The notes beneath the pieces were generated by a model, which did no database searches, was not told the DNA's origin, and saw nothing but the letters and a program-made list of their open reading frames with translations. DNA of 64,000 bases from Escallonia rubra. Taxonomy: Eukaryota > Streptophyta > Magnoliopsida > Escalloniales > Escalloniaceae. How positions within the stretch are numbered: position 1 is the first letter of the stretch; each line of letters opens with the position of its first letter. The position numbers and the translations under genes were made by a program. The stretch lies in assembly GCA_033065855.1 (NCBI GenBank), contig JAVXUO010000655.1, positions 10,001-74,000 on the forward strand. Reading direction: 5' to 3'. Below are positions 9,945-24,700 of the stretch, piece by piece.

Positions 9945-9948
<4 letters not shown>
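9847..9948. mobile_element. 102-bp miniature TIR element in (TA)n
   Basis: GGGAGCTGATCCGTTGCTAG at the left and a terminus ending AATGGATCACGACCC at the right form near-perfect inverted repeats of about 28 bp, including GCTAGCGCTAGCA. (TA)n lies on both sides. Between them is one copy of the 23-bp palindrome (9877-9899, arm variant GTCCGCTATAT). The ends match the 1.25-kb element at 5547-6795, so this looks like a minimal derivative: two termini plus one palindrome. Confidence 0.75.
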
Positions 9949-9997
<49 letters not shown>

Positions 9998-10050
9998 ACA
10001 TATATACATATACATGTATATATGTATACATATATATATATATATATATG

Positions 10051-10097
<47 letters not shown>

Positions 10098-10230
10098 GTA
10101 TGTATGTATACATATATATATGTATGTATGTATGTATCTATATAGATACATACATACATATATATATATGTATATAGATACATACATATATATATATATA
10201 TGTATGTATATATATATATATATATATGTA
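9949..10230. repeat. (TA)n-rich array
   Basis: TA array with ATGTATGTA-type variants. It continues in kind on the other side of the 10231-11918 element. Confidence 0.9.
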
Positions 10231-11918
<1,688 letters not shown>

Positions 11919-11938
11919 AATATGTATATATATATATC

Positions 11939-11972
<34 letters not shown>

Positions 11973-12093
11973 AATCTGTATATATATATATATGTATGTA
12001 TGTATACACACATATATATATGTATACATACATACATACATATATTTATGTATATATGTATGTATGTATACATGTATATACATATGTACATAT
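11919..12093. repeat. (TA)n-rich array
   Basis: TA/TG array ending CATATGTACATAT immediately before CACTACAACAAAA at 12094. A very similar GTACATATGTATATA tract follows the CACTA end at 34313. Confidence 0.9.
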
Positions 12094-12129
12094 CACTACA
12101 ACAAAACCAACCTATAGTGACAAAATAGC

Positions 12130-15100
12130 GTACGGCTTACACGGAACCGTAGATACAAGTCTCCTTAGACCGACGGTTAAGATTGAACCGTGGCCATTGC
12201 TTCTTCTCGAAATTGGAACCCAATTGCAACGGTGCCGGCCGTGGGAATTGGGTCGAAAATCAGAAAGAGATTGGAGAGCTTTGGCGATCAGCTGATCAGC
12301 AATCTCTCAAACGTAAACCCCAGGGCTGATCAGCCGTGGGGATAGGAATTGAAGATCAGGCGGGAGAAATTCGCAGGCATAATTTTGGCAATTGGAATTG
12401 CACAAAACCTATCTCAAATGACATTTTGGGTCGCAACAAGAACTTCAGTGAAGATCTGACTTCTAGGTATGACGTTCTTCTTGCTTCTTTTTGTCGATCA
12501 CTCACACCATGCCGTTCTTCTTCTATCGATCAACAACGTATGGTGAAACAATTTGCTCCTCCCTCTCTCCATCATATCTTTTAGTTAGTTGATTTATTGT
12601 GCACTTACATGCATGATTGTTTACCTGGGTATTGCCCAAGGATCTGCTAAACGGTGATTTGATAATGGAGTTTATTTATTTCGTGGGTACTTTGTATCAA
12701 ATGAGGGTTTGAAGTGGTAGTAACCTCATGGGTGGTAGTTTTCTTCATTAGATTCATAACATAAACCCTTTCTTTTTCGTAGAGGAAGATAACTGTGTAA
12801 TTGACTAACCAATCTTCATTTTTGCCCTAATGTTTCCAGATTCTCAATTTTTCTCTCCTACTTAGCTATCTTGTAATTTGATTTTGAAAATAAATGGAAA
12901 TTTCATATTTGTTTGATTACCATTAATTGAGCTACTTAGCTACCTTTTATTTTCATTTTTAAGCCAAAATGAACAGGGAAAATGCAAGAAGATTGGTGAT
13001 ATATTCTTAAGAATTTTTTAATAGTGCCTTGCAAATTAAAAAGAAGGTTTAGTGCTAAATAAACACAATATTCGGAAAGTGCAAAAGTTAGAATGATGAA
13101 AAGCTTGTAGCAATAGCCTTATGAAAGTGCTAAATCCACACATACTCTGAAAATGTTATCACCAATGTGGGGTTGGGGGTTGCTCTGGATTGTGATTGGC
13201 TTCACTCATCTTATCTTTGGTGAGAAGCTAGTGAATGATAACGGTGGAAGTGAAGTGGCAGACTAAAATGGAAGAGTCCAATGATGCCTAAAATAATGGA
13301 GATGGCATCCTATGATGGGTAATGACATAAAAAATGGCCACTCTGGTTACCAGATGAAGCTTAACATTACTTGAAGAGTAGCCATACAGCCCATACTGAA
13401 CCATATATCCAGATTGCTGAAAAATTTAAGGATTCTAAACAGGAGCAATATATTAGGACAAGAAATAAGGCAACTGTATGCTTCGACTCTATTTTCCTCA
13501 ATTTGCATGCTAGAACATAAAAGGGTGTTAGAACTTTAGACCTTTTCCAAACTAAAATTATGGTCTTTAATTTAATTTTTTTTATAGGCAAGCAAAAATA
13601 TTTCCATTTTGAAGATTAGTCTAAATAGCACAGCGCTAAACGGTACTTCAACCATCTGAAAAATTATGTTACCATGTAGAAAATCCACTATTCTATTTAC
13701 TTAATTAAACAACAGAATATGTACTTCGGCAGGCATTTGTTGCGATTCTTGCATACAATTCCAACCTTTTTTATTCTTGACTGCAAACATACTGATTACA
13801 TTTTACTTGATATAGACTTTGAATTGAGAAAGTTGATTAATATAGAATGTTTATTTGGTAAAGGTAGACAAATGATAAGAGTTGGATAAACCAAATTGAA
13901 ACAGTAGCATTCTGGAAGACTTTGACTATACTTTCTGGCATGAGCACACACCCTTGTAAGTCTCCTATTTTCCAGTTTGATTAGATAAATTGCATAAGAA
14001 CACTTCCATTATTGATTTAGTCTCAACCTTTGTGAATCCGTATATAAGTTGGTTGGAGTACTTGAATTGTCCACAAGCTGTGTCTTTGTGTTTTCATATC
14101 CTTTTGAAAATGCAACATTTTGGCTCTGAGAAATAGGATGATGTACATGTGTGATGATTCCCATGCAGTAAAAGCCAGCTTCAGTTTTAAGGCTACTGAG
14201 GTTTGATAAGAGTCTCTTTCATCAAGTCAAATTACGTGCCTTAGGTAGTTATCTACATGCTCTAGTAATATTTTAGTAAATCATTTAAAGGCAAGTGACC
14301 TAGAAATAACTTTATATACTTGTGATGGAAAATTGGTGCCAAACAAGCTCTAATTGAAACTGCTTTTGGATTAGTTTCATGAATTTTTTGCAAGATAAGG
14401 ATATGAATTATACGATCTTGGTAGCAAACATGATGAACTTTCAACTAAGCGTTCTACTTTAGCTAGGAACATCCTTGCTAGTTCTCAACTAAGAAGTGAA
14501 TTTTAATGGCAAACCCAACACCACTTGGTTATCCTTTTTAATTTCTTTAAACAAGGAAATAAATGAACTTTTTTTCATTTGATTTGATTTGGTCTTTGGT
14601 TTGTTTTAATATCACTCGGTTGGTTTTAATATCAGTCTGTGACCCTTTTGCTTCAGTATTTTCTCGTTTGTAATGATTGATGTCCTGAGTTTAGAACATG
14701 CCTTGCTACGAACCATATCCACTGAGGATTCGAAAGCTGCAGTTGTCTTTCATGGACTACTGCAAAAGATCTTACCCGCTTCCTAGAAGGTAGTACAATT
14801 TTTAATTCCCCCTTGACATAACCTTATTCTCGTAGATAAGTCTTACTAGAATCATAAGGTGGTAAATGATGATAGTCTCTCAAAAGGGAGTGAATAATGC
14901 AGTCGTTAAGTACATTTGTCACTTGCTAAGGTAAGACTTTTACCTTTAAAGTCGTAGATTATTTTGCCTGTGCTTTATTAGTTGGAATTCTGTTGGATAC
15001 TTTATATGTGAGTATTTGTCCGTTTGTCTAATTTTGTATTTTACTTGTTCATGCAAATGTTGGTGCAAAGTTAAGCACAGAATCGGCCTTCCTTTTGTTG

Positions 15101-15414
15101 CTTTGCAAGATTTGGAGTAAGCTTCATTTGTTTGACATTATAGCGTCCATCATATCTTTTGAATAACGCTGCCTCACCCAAGTAGATCTTTGAACTTGTT
15201 CTCTTGTTTCGATGATAGATGACAAACTTTGTATTATATGTACGTATAATTTGTTGAACTCACATATTTGGCATTGTACAAAGAGGATGATTGTATGAGT
15301 TGTACGTTTAACATCTTTCTTTGATAGTACGATTTGAAGTTCTTGTGTTTGAAAATTAGTTTACTGCCAGCTCATTTGTTGAATATTGGAAGTTGTAATA
15401 GAATAATATCAAAT
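12130..15414. other. CACTA 5' region without recognisable gene
   Basis: About 3.3 kb of mostly AT-rich non-coding sequence. The GC-richer start (12180-12470) ends in a plausible donor (TTCTAG|GTATGA) and could be an untranslated first exon. No domain is visible in any frame. Confidence 0.4.
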
Positions 15415-15718
15415 AATATATTTTTTTTCAAAAAAGGATTTATCTTAGGATGCTAAAAAGCGTCCTAAAAGATCTATAACAACCCCAAAAAGCATCCCAA
15501 TAAGGTATGATGTGGTGCACTTTATGGGATGCTCATTTACGCTTTATTAGATCTTACCCTTGTTGAGTCGCTTGTGCGCGTAGTAGTAACTTATTGTGAC
15601 GGCCTCTAATGGGACGGCATTACGACACCTTTCAAAGCGCCCTTATGTCAAAAGCATCCTTTTATGGTGATTGTAAGGACGCTAGGAGGCGTCCTTATAG
15701 CCAGATTTTGTTGTAGTG
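15415..15718. mobile_element. CACTA terminus with AGGACGC subterminal repeats
   Basis: The segment ends in the inverted CACTA terminus TTTTGTTGTAGTG at 15718. Inward of it GGATGC, GCGTCC and AGGACGC motifs recur in both orientations, typical of CACTA subterminal repeats. The following AGG does not match the TAT preceding 12094, so either this is a separate nested or truncated element or the pairing with 12094 lost its duplication. Confidence 0.5.
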
Positions 15719-15829
15719 AGGTATGCTTACAAAAGAAGCTAGCCTTGTGCTACACAGGTGATTTCTCAACCTATGGCTTCACTAAGGGAGTATGACGCTG
15801 CGCTTTTGAAACGTGATATTACCATCATC

Positions 15830-16370
15830 CCCCCAACCCCCCCCCCCCCCCACACACACACACTATGAAGACCCTGAACTGGACTCCTGGAACTGGAAAC
15901 AATATCAAAATCAAACATTGACGGCGCCTTCACACACACACACACATTCACTCTCACTGTACTTTGATTTGTTTAGTTACACACTGTGGTGTGCTTTAAG
16001 TTTGCTGGAATCTCACACACTGCTCAATTTGCTGAATTCTCACACACGTGGAGAGAGTTCAATTTGCTAAAATCTTACCCACAAAAATACAAACACACAT
16101 AGAGTTCAGTTTGCTGAAATCACACACACACACATGCACCCACACACATAGTTCATTCTGCTGAAATCTCAGACACACACATTGTTCAATTTGCTGAAAC
16201 CTCTCTTTCACACACATATATCAATTTTCTAAAAATTTCATGCAAAACAATGCTGAAATCACAGACACATACTCTGCAATTGGCTGAATCTGCACTTACA
16301 CAACTCAATTTGCTGAAATCACACACTCAAACACACACATACACAGCTTAATTTGCTGAAATCGGCTGAA
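15830..16370. repeat. Poly-C and degenerate CA-rich minisatellite
   Basis: A C run at about 15839-15850 leads into (CA)n. Eight or more degenerate copies of a unit follow, built on TTCAATTTGCTGAAATC plus CACACACA, at irregular 35-50 bp spacing (16020-16365). Confidence 0.7.
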
Positions 16371-17812
16371 GCTTGGGGTAGATTGATGGTTTGAGCTATC
16401 TTTCTGTCTCTCGATATGTATGTATGATTGGTTGGTGGCTGTGTTGATCGATCTCCACATATCTTGAGTGACATTGATACCATATGAAGTTTTTGAGTTT
16501 GTAAATAGGCCCTTGAAATGATCTGCTGTAGTACATGTGGCTATCTTCTGGCAAGAAATTTTCTATCATATGTGGTAGTTAATTTTCTTTTTGCCTTTCT
16601 CTAAGAAATGTTAGTTTGTAAGAAGCATGCCTCGCAAAATATCAAACTTTTTTTCTTCATAGATAGAGATTGTGCATCTTTAGATTGGAGTTTGAAAAAG
16701 TTTGGATGTTTTCTCAAAATTTTTATTTATTTATGATGTTTCATCTAATGGGATGCTTGTGTTTTATTTACGCTTATAATTTGCGGACGCTTTTGGTTTT
16801 CTTCTCTTCACCTTTCCTCCTTTTGCTGAGAACATTTAATTCAGGGTGCATGCTTGTTATGATGCTTGCATAAGGCTTAGGTTCTTTTGTTGCAGGGCTT
16901 GGCTTGATAAGGGAAAACACATTAGTGTGTTTGGAATTCGTTGAAAGTGGGGCTTCAAAACATTTAAGCGCAATTGAAGGTACTTTTAATTCACTTACTA
17001 TTTTTTGCATGTACATGGTTATCAATTAGAAAATGGATTTTTATGTTTGATGCCTCTTTCAGTTAGAAGCCTGATTTTTGATATTTGATGCCCATTGATT
17101 ATAGGCTTAGGTTCTTTTGTTTGATGCCACTTTCAGTTAGAAACCTGATTTTATGTGCATACTGTAATGTTCTTGCTTAGCATGTCAAATATAAGTTTAC
17201 ACATAAACGTTCCTTAAGTTAATAGAAATGAAAACACCAAGTTTCTCAAAGTGAATGACCATAAAAACACTTACCAAGAGAACAAGTCTGACCAAGAAAC
17301 CAAGAAATGCACAAGTTGATATGCTGAGTTTAGCTAGTATGGTAGGACTTATATAGTTGGCGCTCATCAACTTTACAAGCATGCCACCTTCCATCATGGA
17401 CCTCTGAATTTCACTCAAAACATTTGATTTCAAAAGGACCATTTCAATTCGAATCCTGCAGAACAGTTCCAAATTAAGAAAATAAGAGAACGACTTAAAT
17501 TGGCGATAATGATTCAGAGGTCCTGCATCAAACCAAAGATAACAATAAAACAAAAAACTACAAAATGAACACTTTAATAGGGCTAAGTACAAACTTCAGT
17601 TCTGCTATGTGTTTTCATCTAATCATACATTCATCTTGAGCATGAACTAAATGTTAATCGTTCATGGGTCAGTACTATAAGGTAAACTCTAGTAAGTTCA
17701 CAAGGAAAACATAAAAATACTACGCAGATACCTATAAGTTGCTCCACTTCCCCCCAAGTGTAATAGGAATAAGATTTCAAAATAGGAGACTTCGAATTCT
17801 AAGCTGCTTACA
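16371..17812. other. CACTA interior, no gene seen
   Basis: AT-rich DNA. An imperfect duplication around AGGCTTAGGTTCTTTTGTT at 16872 and 17104 is the only structure I see. The 131-codon minus-strand frame at 17197-17592 has no recognisable motif. Confidence 0.4.
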
Positions 17813-18831
17813 GAAAATAAGACACTTTTTTTTTTTGGGTAATAGGTCCTTTTATTACCAATGAAAAGCATCATAGTCCATATACAATTCTATGTTCAAT
17901 TATCAAAAAACTAAAGAAAGCAAGCTATCTACAAGTTTCCTGTTTGCAGCATCATTAGAGGTAGATCCCAGTTTTGGCAGAGCTGCAAGTTTGTGGTAGA
18001 GTTTGCTATCTTCTTCCAGCTTAGGACCCTGTGAAGGATCCATTGCTGAATGCGTGCTAGAATCTCAGCCCTCCCCTTATGACTTCCAGTGAAGATCCTG
18101 TGATTCCTTTCTTCCCATAGAGAGTAAACTGTGACAGCCAAAGTTAATTTACTTAACTTGGCTCTAAAACTCTTCCCCCTAAAATTGCTGCATGCATAAT
18201 GCAGGAGCTGATACCATGTATTGAATTGCCTAGTGACCTGCAGTTTAGTAAGAACCTGCTTCCAAATCTCCTTAGTCATCTTGCATTCCATAAACAGGTG
18301 CTCCATTGTTTCCTGTTGTTGCTCACACAAGCTGCATTGGTCCTCAGCAATTATGTTCCATGCTTTTAGCTTGTCTTTAGTCTTCAGTCTTCTTCTGCAC
18401 ACCAGCCACAGTATAAAAGCACACTTTGGGATGTATCCCGAAAACCATACTATCCTCCACCAACTCACAGCTGGATTATGATTTCGGATAGCATGCCAGG
18501 CTGAATTGGTGTTGAATTTTCCACTAGGGTGAGGTAGCCACTGTATTGTATCCTCATGCTCTGTATTAGGAGATAAGTCTGGGAGTTGGCTATTTAGCAT
18601 TCTCAGATCTGGGGATCTTCTAGGTATATTCCACATGCCATGCACCAGCATTTCACTCACCTTTAGTTCCAAAGAACTTGCAGCATCATACATAATCCTC
18701 ATTCCATATTGATTGACAATAGGGCCATTAGGTAGCCAATTATCAAGCCAAAAACAAGTCTTGTTACCATTCCCTACTTGATAAGCTATGAGTGGCTGAA
18801 TCTGATCTCTGAGCTGAAAATAAGACACTTT
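17813..18831 (-). mobile_element. 5'-truncated LINE with 16-bp target duplications
   Basis: GAAAATAAGACACTTT occurs at 17813-17828 and again at 18816-18831. Between them is a minus-strand insert whose 3' end carries an A tail (T run to 17836). It encodes the C-terminal part of a non-LTR retrotransposon polyprotein. Target duplication, A tail and 5' truncation together are diagnostic of target-primed reverse transcription. Confidence 0.9.
17929..18815 (-). pseudogene. LINE reverse-transcriptase C-terminus (zf-RVT)
   Basis: The minus-strand frame within the insert begins QLRDQIQPLIAYQVGNGNKT and includes FWLDNWLPNGP, then SWWRIVWFSGYIPKCAFILW and CSLCEQQQETMEHLFMEC. This is the zinc-binding domain found at the C-terminus of plant LINE reverse transcriptases (CX2C...HX4C pattern). 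The endonuclease and polymerase domains were never copied, because the 5' truncation falls just upstream. The frame is uninterrupted, indicating a fairly recent insertion, but the apparent start codon at 18837 lies in flanking DNA. It is not an expressed gene. Confidence 0.9.
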
Positions 18832-19744
18832 ATACAAGACTTAAATAACAGTCTTACCCCAGATTAAGATTTAAGCGCAGCAACTGTCAAAACACCACTG
18901 GTTATAAAAGAGTTTCAATATCATAAAACTAACATGAATAAGACTTAAAACACTAGGTCATAATAGAGTGTCCAAAGTGTGAAATCAAGTAAATTTCTTC
19001 TTACCATCCTCTAGATCGAAATCAACTACTCGTCTAGCTTATGCCCACTAACCAATGTTATGAAATACATTGCAGCAAATTGAATGGAACAAAATTGATA
19101 TAGAAAACTAAAAGCCACAGGGACTGAAGGCGAAAGCTTTAGAGTACATGAAAACTTCTAAAATTTTAATACACAGCAAACAGAAACTTCGTGTCAAAAA
19201 ACTGAGCCAAGAAAGCCAAGACAACACCGCAAAAAAAAAGAAGACATGGTTTGCGTTTATAGAGAAACTTAACTATTACTGCTAGTGCATGTGGAATAAC
19301 TAGACATAAAAATAATAGCTGAGAGAGGGGGAAGAGAGAGAGAGAGAGAAGAGGGGGGGTTCATTTGAGTATAAAGATGACCAGATATGAAAGACAGAGT
19401 CATGAAACGACTCATGCCGTAACACTTTTCTTCCCGGTGATTAATTTCCAAAGGAAAAGTAAACTTAATAAGTGGAAAAGGAGAAGAAAATCTCAGTGAA
19501 CTAGGAATTTTATTCCATTGATCGAGTATTAAAATTATTTTCATCCAGCCCCCTACAAGAAAGAAAACAATAAGTGTGACGTGATATTTGTATATCGACA
19601 GTAGAGATTCGATAAATCACATTGCCTTGTCAAATGTTCAAGAAAGATGACAAAAGAGTTTCCAAAGTGATTCATACTTGTATAAATGATTCAGATGACA
19701 TGACAAAGTTGGCAAGTAGCAGCATATCATCAGGATGAAGGGAT
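18832..19744. other. CACTA interior, no gene seen
   Basis: AT-rich DNA with a GA-rich tract at 19320-19360. No domain or RNA gene was recognised. Confidence 0.4.
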
Positions 19745-21332
19745 CACTACAAGAAAATGTGGCTATAGCAGCGGTCAAAAACCGCTGGTCTGGTGAAGTA
19801 GGTCTTAAATTTGTATAGTTGGTGATTAAGAAGCTATAGTTAAGGTAAGAGTTTTAAAGGGATATACTTTTGAGGCTGTTTAAGTTGTGAACGGTAACCG
19901 AGAGCAATGATCTTGGTGCTTATATCTTCGAACAAACAAGGAAAGAAAATCAAAAGATAACAAAACCTATGAATTTCACTAAGACCTTCTAGGAGTCTCA
20001 TCTATAAGAGATTTAATGGAGTCCCACCACTGAAAGAAAGCAAAAGCTGCTCTAACACTATCACTCAAGTTGTCCCAATAGCTCTTACAATACTTGTTTT
20101 TCTAGAGGAAAAAAGCGAAACAAAAGCAGACATTTCTAGTTACTGAAATTAAATACTCAACCTATTCACAAAAGAAATCTGAAATAATGTTACTACCGAA
20201 GACTAGATCTAATATTATAAGGACTTGGCAAATAATGTAACTTCTAATCTGCCTTACATTACTCAAAAGACCTAAATACTCTTTGCTCAGACCACATGAT
20301 GAAACCAGTACAACTTAGACCACATGATGAAAGGAGACACTTACTGTTCCCATGTTGCACCGTAAAATGATACGGCTGAAATCACCCAGAACCAGAATGT
20401 ACTTCTTCCACACATAGCAGTGCTCCCAAAGGCCAAGGCCTCAAACTAATAATATTCATAGAACATACATGATGGAAATACACCAGTAATGGCTAAAAAG
20501 AGGGACTAAACAATAGAAAACCTACCGCACAGGCAAGTGCATCACATCCTGCAATTTTTGTGAAATCCAGAACAAAGATATTATTCAGTTACAATTCCAC
20601 TAGGGTAAGGGGGAAAGAGGCAAAAAGGAGCAAATATGAATGAGGATAAGAAATCACCATGATAAAAAAGCTCCCCCAGTGGACTAGAGGAATTTAAACA
20701 CATGTTTCTAAGCTCGCATTGCAGTTGTTGAAATTTAAATATTAAGCGTACATGTTAAGCGCATATAAGCATATGCTTTTCCACTTTAATGAAAATAACT
20801 AGCATTAGCCATTATAATTGCCTAAATACTGTATCATACCAACACCAGATAATCACTCAATAGACTCAGTATGAAAAGAATGACTATAGTGAGATCAAAA
20901 TATTGAAATCATCATGATCAAGTAAAACCAACTCAAAGAAATCAAAATCATAATCAGATAACACGTTTCCTTTGCTCAAGAAAATAAAATACTTAATCAA
21001 AGTTGAGATCATCTTCAGAAGCGAACAACAAATGGAAAATCAGATGCTATGAAACAACAAACAGGTTAACAAATGGCATGCCAAAGGCAGCGGTTTGTTC
21101 GCCGGGTAAAACTTGGTTAACCGCTTGTATTGGGTTTCATTTAGCGCTGCGATTTGTTTTTTTTGGAGCGTAAATGTTTCAGCCGCTCGGAGTTTTTTCA
21201 TGAGCTATGCCAGCGGTATACAGTGGCCGCTACTGTATATCCTCTATGCCAGCGGCTTTTGTGGCCGCTGCTATATATGGTATATGCCAACAGATTTTTC
21301 GGCTGCTGCTATAGGGAATTTTTCTTGTAGTG
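19745..21332. mobile_element. Short non-autonomous CACTA element
   Basis: It starts CACTACAAGAAAATGTGGCT and ends with the inverted terminus TTTTTCTTGTAGTG at 21332. GCAGCGG / CCGCTG motifs crowd both subterminal regions (19768-19790; 21090-21320), which ties the two ends to one family. The 3-bp flanks (GAT and TAA) do not match, so the duplication is lost or the ends belong to two copies. No coding capacity is seen. The last 280 bp resemble 62843-63121. Confidence 0.65.
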
Positions 21333-21734
21333 TAAGTCAATAGTGTGGCTTGAACTGGTAAATTGGATCATGTGGCCAATTAAACACTTGTCACCAAAAG
21401 TCCATCTCATAAAGTTTAATGATGCTGTGTCAAGACCCCAAGACAGCTTGATAAGTCATTTTACTACTACTAGAGCTTATACGAAAGTTCTGCTGGGTTA
21501 CATCATGCTTCTTTTTAAAAAATCTATTTGATGTATCAAAGTGGCTCCCTAATCAAATCATTTAATCTGAAATGCTGTAATAATATGGTATCCATAAGTG
21601 ACTGCTTATGGGAGCAAAGTCTAGTTACCTTGTGTGGTAGGTGAGTTTGGTATATCTATTACCTTGTACAAGTAACTTATGTTTTCCTTTATTCACATAG
21701 ATAATGATTACGCTGCAACTAATTTATTACTTAC

Positions 21735-24700
21735 ATGAAGGGACCTAATATGGACAAGGAATGGCTTAACTTGCCAAGGGCCTCACAAGCTTATCATCAA
21801 GGTGTTAATAGATTTCTTGATTTCGCATTCCGTAACGTGGGTACTTCTTCAGGAGAGATTTTGTGTCCTTGTACAAGGTGTGTCAATGGTTTATTCCAGA
21901 AACGGGAGACAGTCGAAGAACATTTAGTTATGAGAGGATTTGCAAATCACTATAGAATATGGACAGATCATGGTGAGGTTAATCACGGCGAGGTTCAAGG
22001 TGAAGGCAACACGCTTTTGAATGATGTTGAGACCAGGGATCATGTACACGAAGTTGAAGTCGATAGAATGCCTGAACTAGTTAATGACGTTCTTAGAAAT
22101 CGACTTCAAGATGATCCTTGCACCAAGGCTGCAAAATTTGATAAGTACATGAATGAAGCGAACCAAGAATTGTATCCAGGATGCAAGTCAGAAACTAAGT
22201 TGTCTTTCATTGTTTGGCTTTTTAATTTGAAGTGTACTAGTAAGTGGAGTGACAAGTCATTTGACAAGTTGATAGACAAATTAAGAGTGATAATTCCTGC
22301 CGGAGAGCAACTGCCAGCCAACTATTATGAAACAAGAAAATTGATCGGAGACTTGGGGTTTAGTTATGAAAAGATTGATGTGTGCCCAAACGATTGCATG
22401 TTATATTGGAAGGAGAACAACAAGAAGAGATCTTGTTCAGTTTGTAAGGAACCAAGGTGGAAGATGGTACAAGGCAAGCCAGATGACATGAGTGTAGTTC
22501 AAACCTCTAAGTCAAAACGTCATAAAGTTGCCGTTAAACAGTTGCGGCACTTTTCATTAACTCAAGCTTTACAAAGGATGTACATGTCACCCGAAACAAC
22601 AATTGATATGGTATGGCATGATAGAAACTGACGAAAAGACGGGGTAAATCGCCATCCTGCCGACTCTTTGGCTTGGATACACTTCGATGAAATGCACCCA
22701 TCATTCGCTTCTGACCCTCACAACATTAGGCTTGGTTTGTCAACTGACGGTATGGATCCTTTCACCCACGGCTCGAATCATAGTATATGGCCGGTGACTA
22801 TGGTTGTTTACAACTTACCCCCGTCAATGTGTATGAAGCAGTGTAATATGATTATGCCATTGTTGATACCTGGACCGACTTCCCCGGGGAATGATATTGA
22901 TGTTTATTTAAGACCATTGATTGAGGAGCTTCAGGCCTTGTTTGCTGGGGTTGAAACATATGATGCTGCTACCAAGACTACATTCACAATGCGTGCAACA
23001 GTTTTATGGACCATTAGTGACTTTCCGGCATTGGCTATGATTTTTGGATGGAGCACCAAAGGTAAGTTAGCGTGTCCAGCTTGTCTAGGAAGTACGTGCT
23101 CGGAACGAATATGTGGTAAGCAATGTTACAATGTACATCGTTCTTTTCTAGAGTTGGATCATAAATTTAAACGCGATAAACAAAGTTTCAATGGAGAATG
23201 TGAGTTCAAGGACGCTCATGTCGTACCTTCTAGTTTTGATTTAGCTGAAATGATAAAAGACATTGATGTCACTTTTGGGAAGAAAACTAAACACACCGTC
23301 CCCAAAGCTGCCACACATAATTGGAGGAAAAAAGGTATTTTCTTTGAATTGTCATATTGGAAGACCATTCTCCATCGCCATAATTTAGACGTAATGCATA
23401 TTGAGAAAAACATTTGTGATAGCCTCATGGGAACATTATTAGGTCTGAAGGGGAAGACAAAGGATAATCTTAAATCTCGACTTGACTTGCAAGATAGGAA
23501 TATTAGGGCAGAATTACATCCTAGACCAATTGGCACGTCAGGGGATCGATATGAATTGTATGTTGCATGCTTTACCATGTCAAAGGATGAGAAAACCAAA
23601 GTTCTTGAAGTGTTGAAGAATGTTAAGGTTCCGGATGGTTATTCGGCAAATATATCTAGATGCGTCAATGTCAAAGAGCGTAAGATCTCGGGGTTGAAAA
23701 GCCATGATTGTCACATATTGATGCAACAACTACTTCCACTGGCAATTAGAGGGTCACTTACGCCGCATGTATGCTCTGCTATTATTGATCTGTGCCATTA
23801 CTTTAGAGATCTGTGATCGACAAACTACCGAGTAGAAGACTTTGAGCGGCTGAACAAGAAGATTGCAGAAATTATGTGTCGTCTTGAGACGATATTTCCT
23901 CCATTCTTTTTTGATATAATGGTGCATTTACCGATTCACTTAGCTGAAGAAGCTAGGCTTGCTGGTCCAGTGAAATATCGTCAGATGTTCCCTTTTGAAA
24001 GGTTTGGATTTTAGGTTATATATGATTATTTTACTAGTGTTTCTTTTATACAGTTGCAGATATTTTATGGGGTAATATGTTTTGTTGCGATATATATAGG
24101 TATATGTACAAGATTAAAGGGTACATTAGATGTAGAAGTCATCCTGAAGGGTCAATCGCAGAAGGCTATATTGCAGAGCAGTGCCTTATATTTTGCTCAA
24201 GATACTTAAGAAATGTTGATGATTCTTGGAACCGAGTCGGAAGAAACAACGATGGATACATTGTACAAAGGGCAAGCTTATCTGTATTTGAACAAAGAGG
24301 TCGCTTTCTAGGGACTCCTTTGCATATTCCAATTGATTGTAAGGATAAAGAGATGGCTCATCAGTATGTGTTATCCAACTGTGATGAGGTTGAGAAGTAC
24401 ATCAAGTAAGAATGGGGTCATACGTGTTGTTTAATTATGTCTCATAACGATCTACTCTATATCATTGCCCTTTGTTGATGGGTGCATGTTGCAGGATTTG
24501 GAGAGACACCAGTGAACTAAGGATGAGAAAGCGTAAAAGAATGATGCAGTGGGATGTTGATACAGCACAAAAGAAAGAGTTTCCGTTGTGGTTTAGTGAT
24601 TACGTGAGGATTTAGCATATCTAATTCATATCACACACAGATATATATACCCATATGCAAACATATATGTATCATAATGTGATTTCCTAAGCTTAATATC

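Noticed and set aside
12094..15718. A 3.6-kb CACTA element with identical 13-bp termini
   Set aside because: Subterminal repeats differ between the two ends and the 3-bp flanks (TAT, AGG) do not match. The (TA)n flank present on the left reappears only at 34313. Kept only as an alternative.
15839..15850. Poly-C/poly-G runs here and at 35281, 47058, 49819 and 58612 as functional G-quadruplex sites
   Set aside because: Single homopolymer runs of this kind are common slippage products and possible sequencing artefacts, and no repeated G-tract pattern is present.
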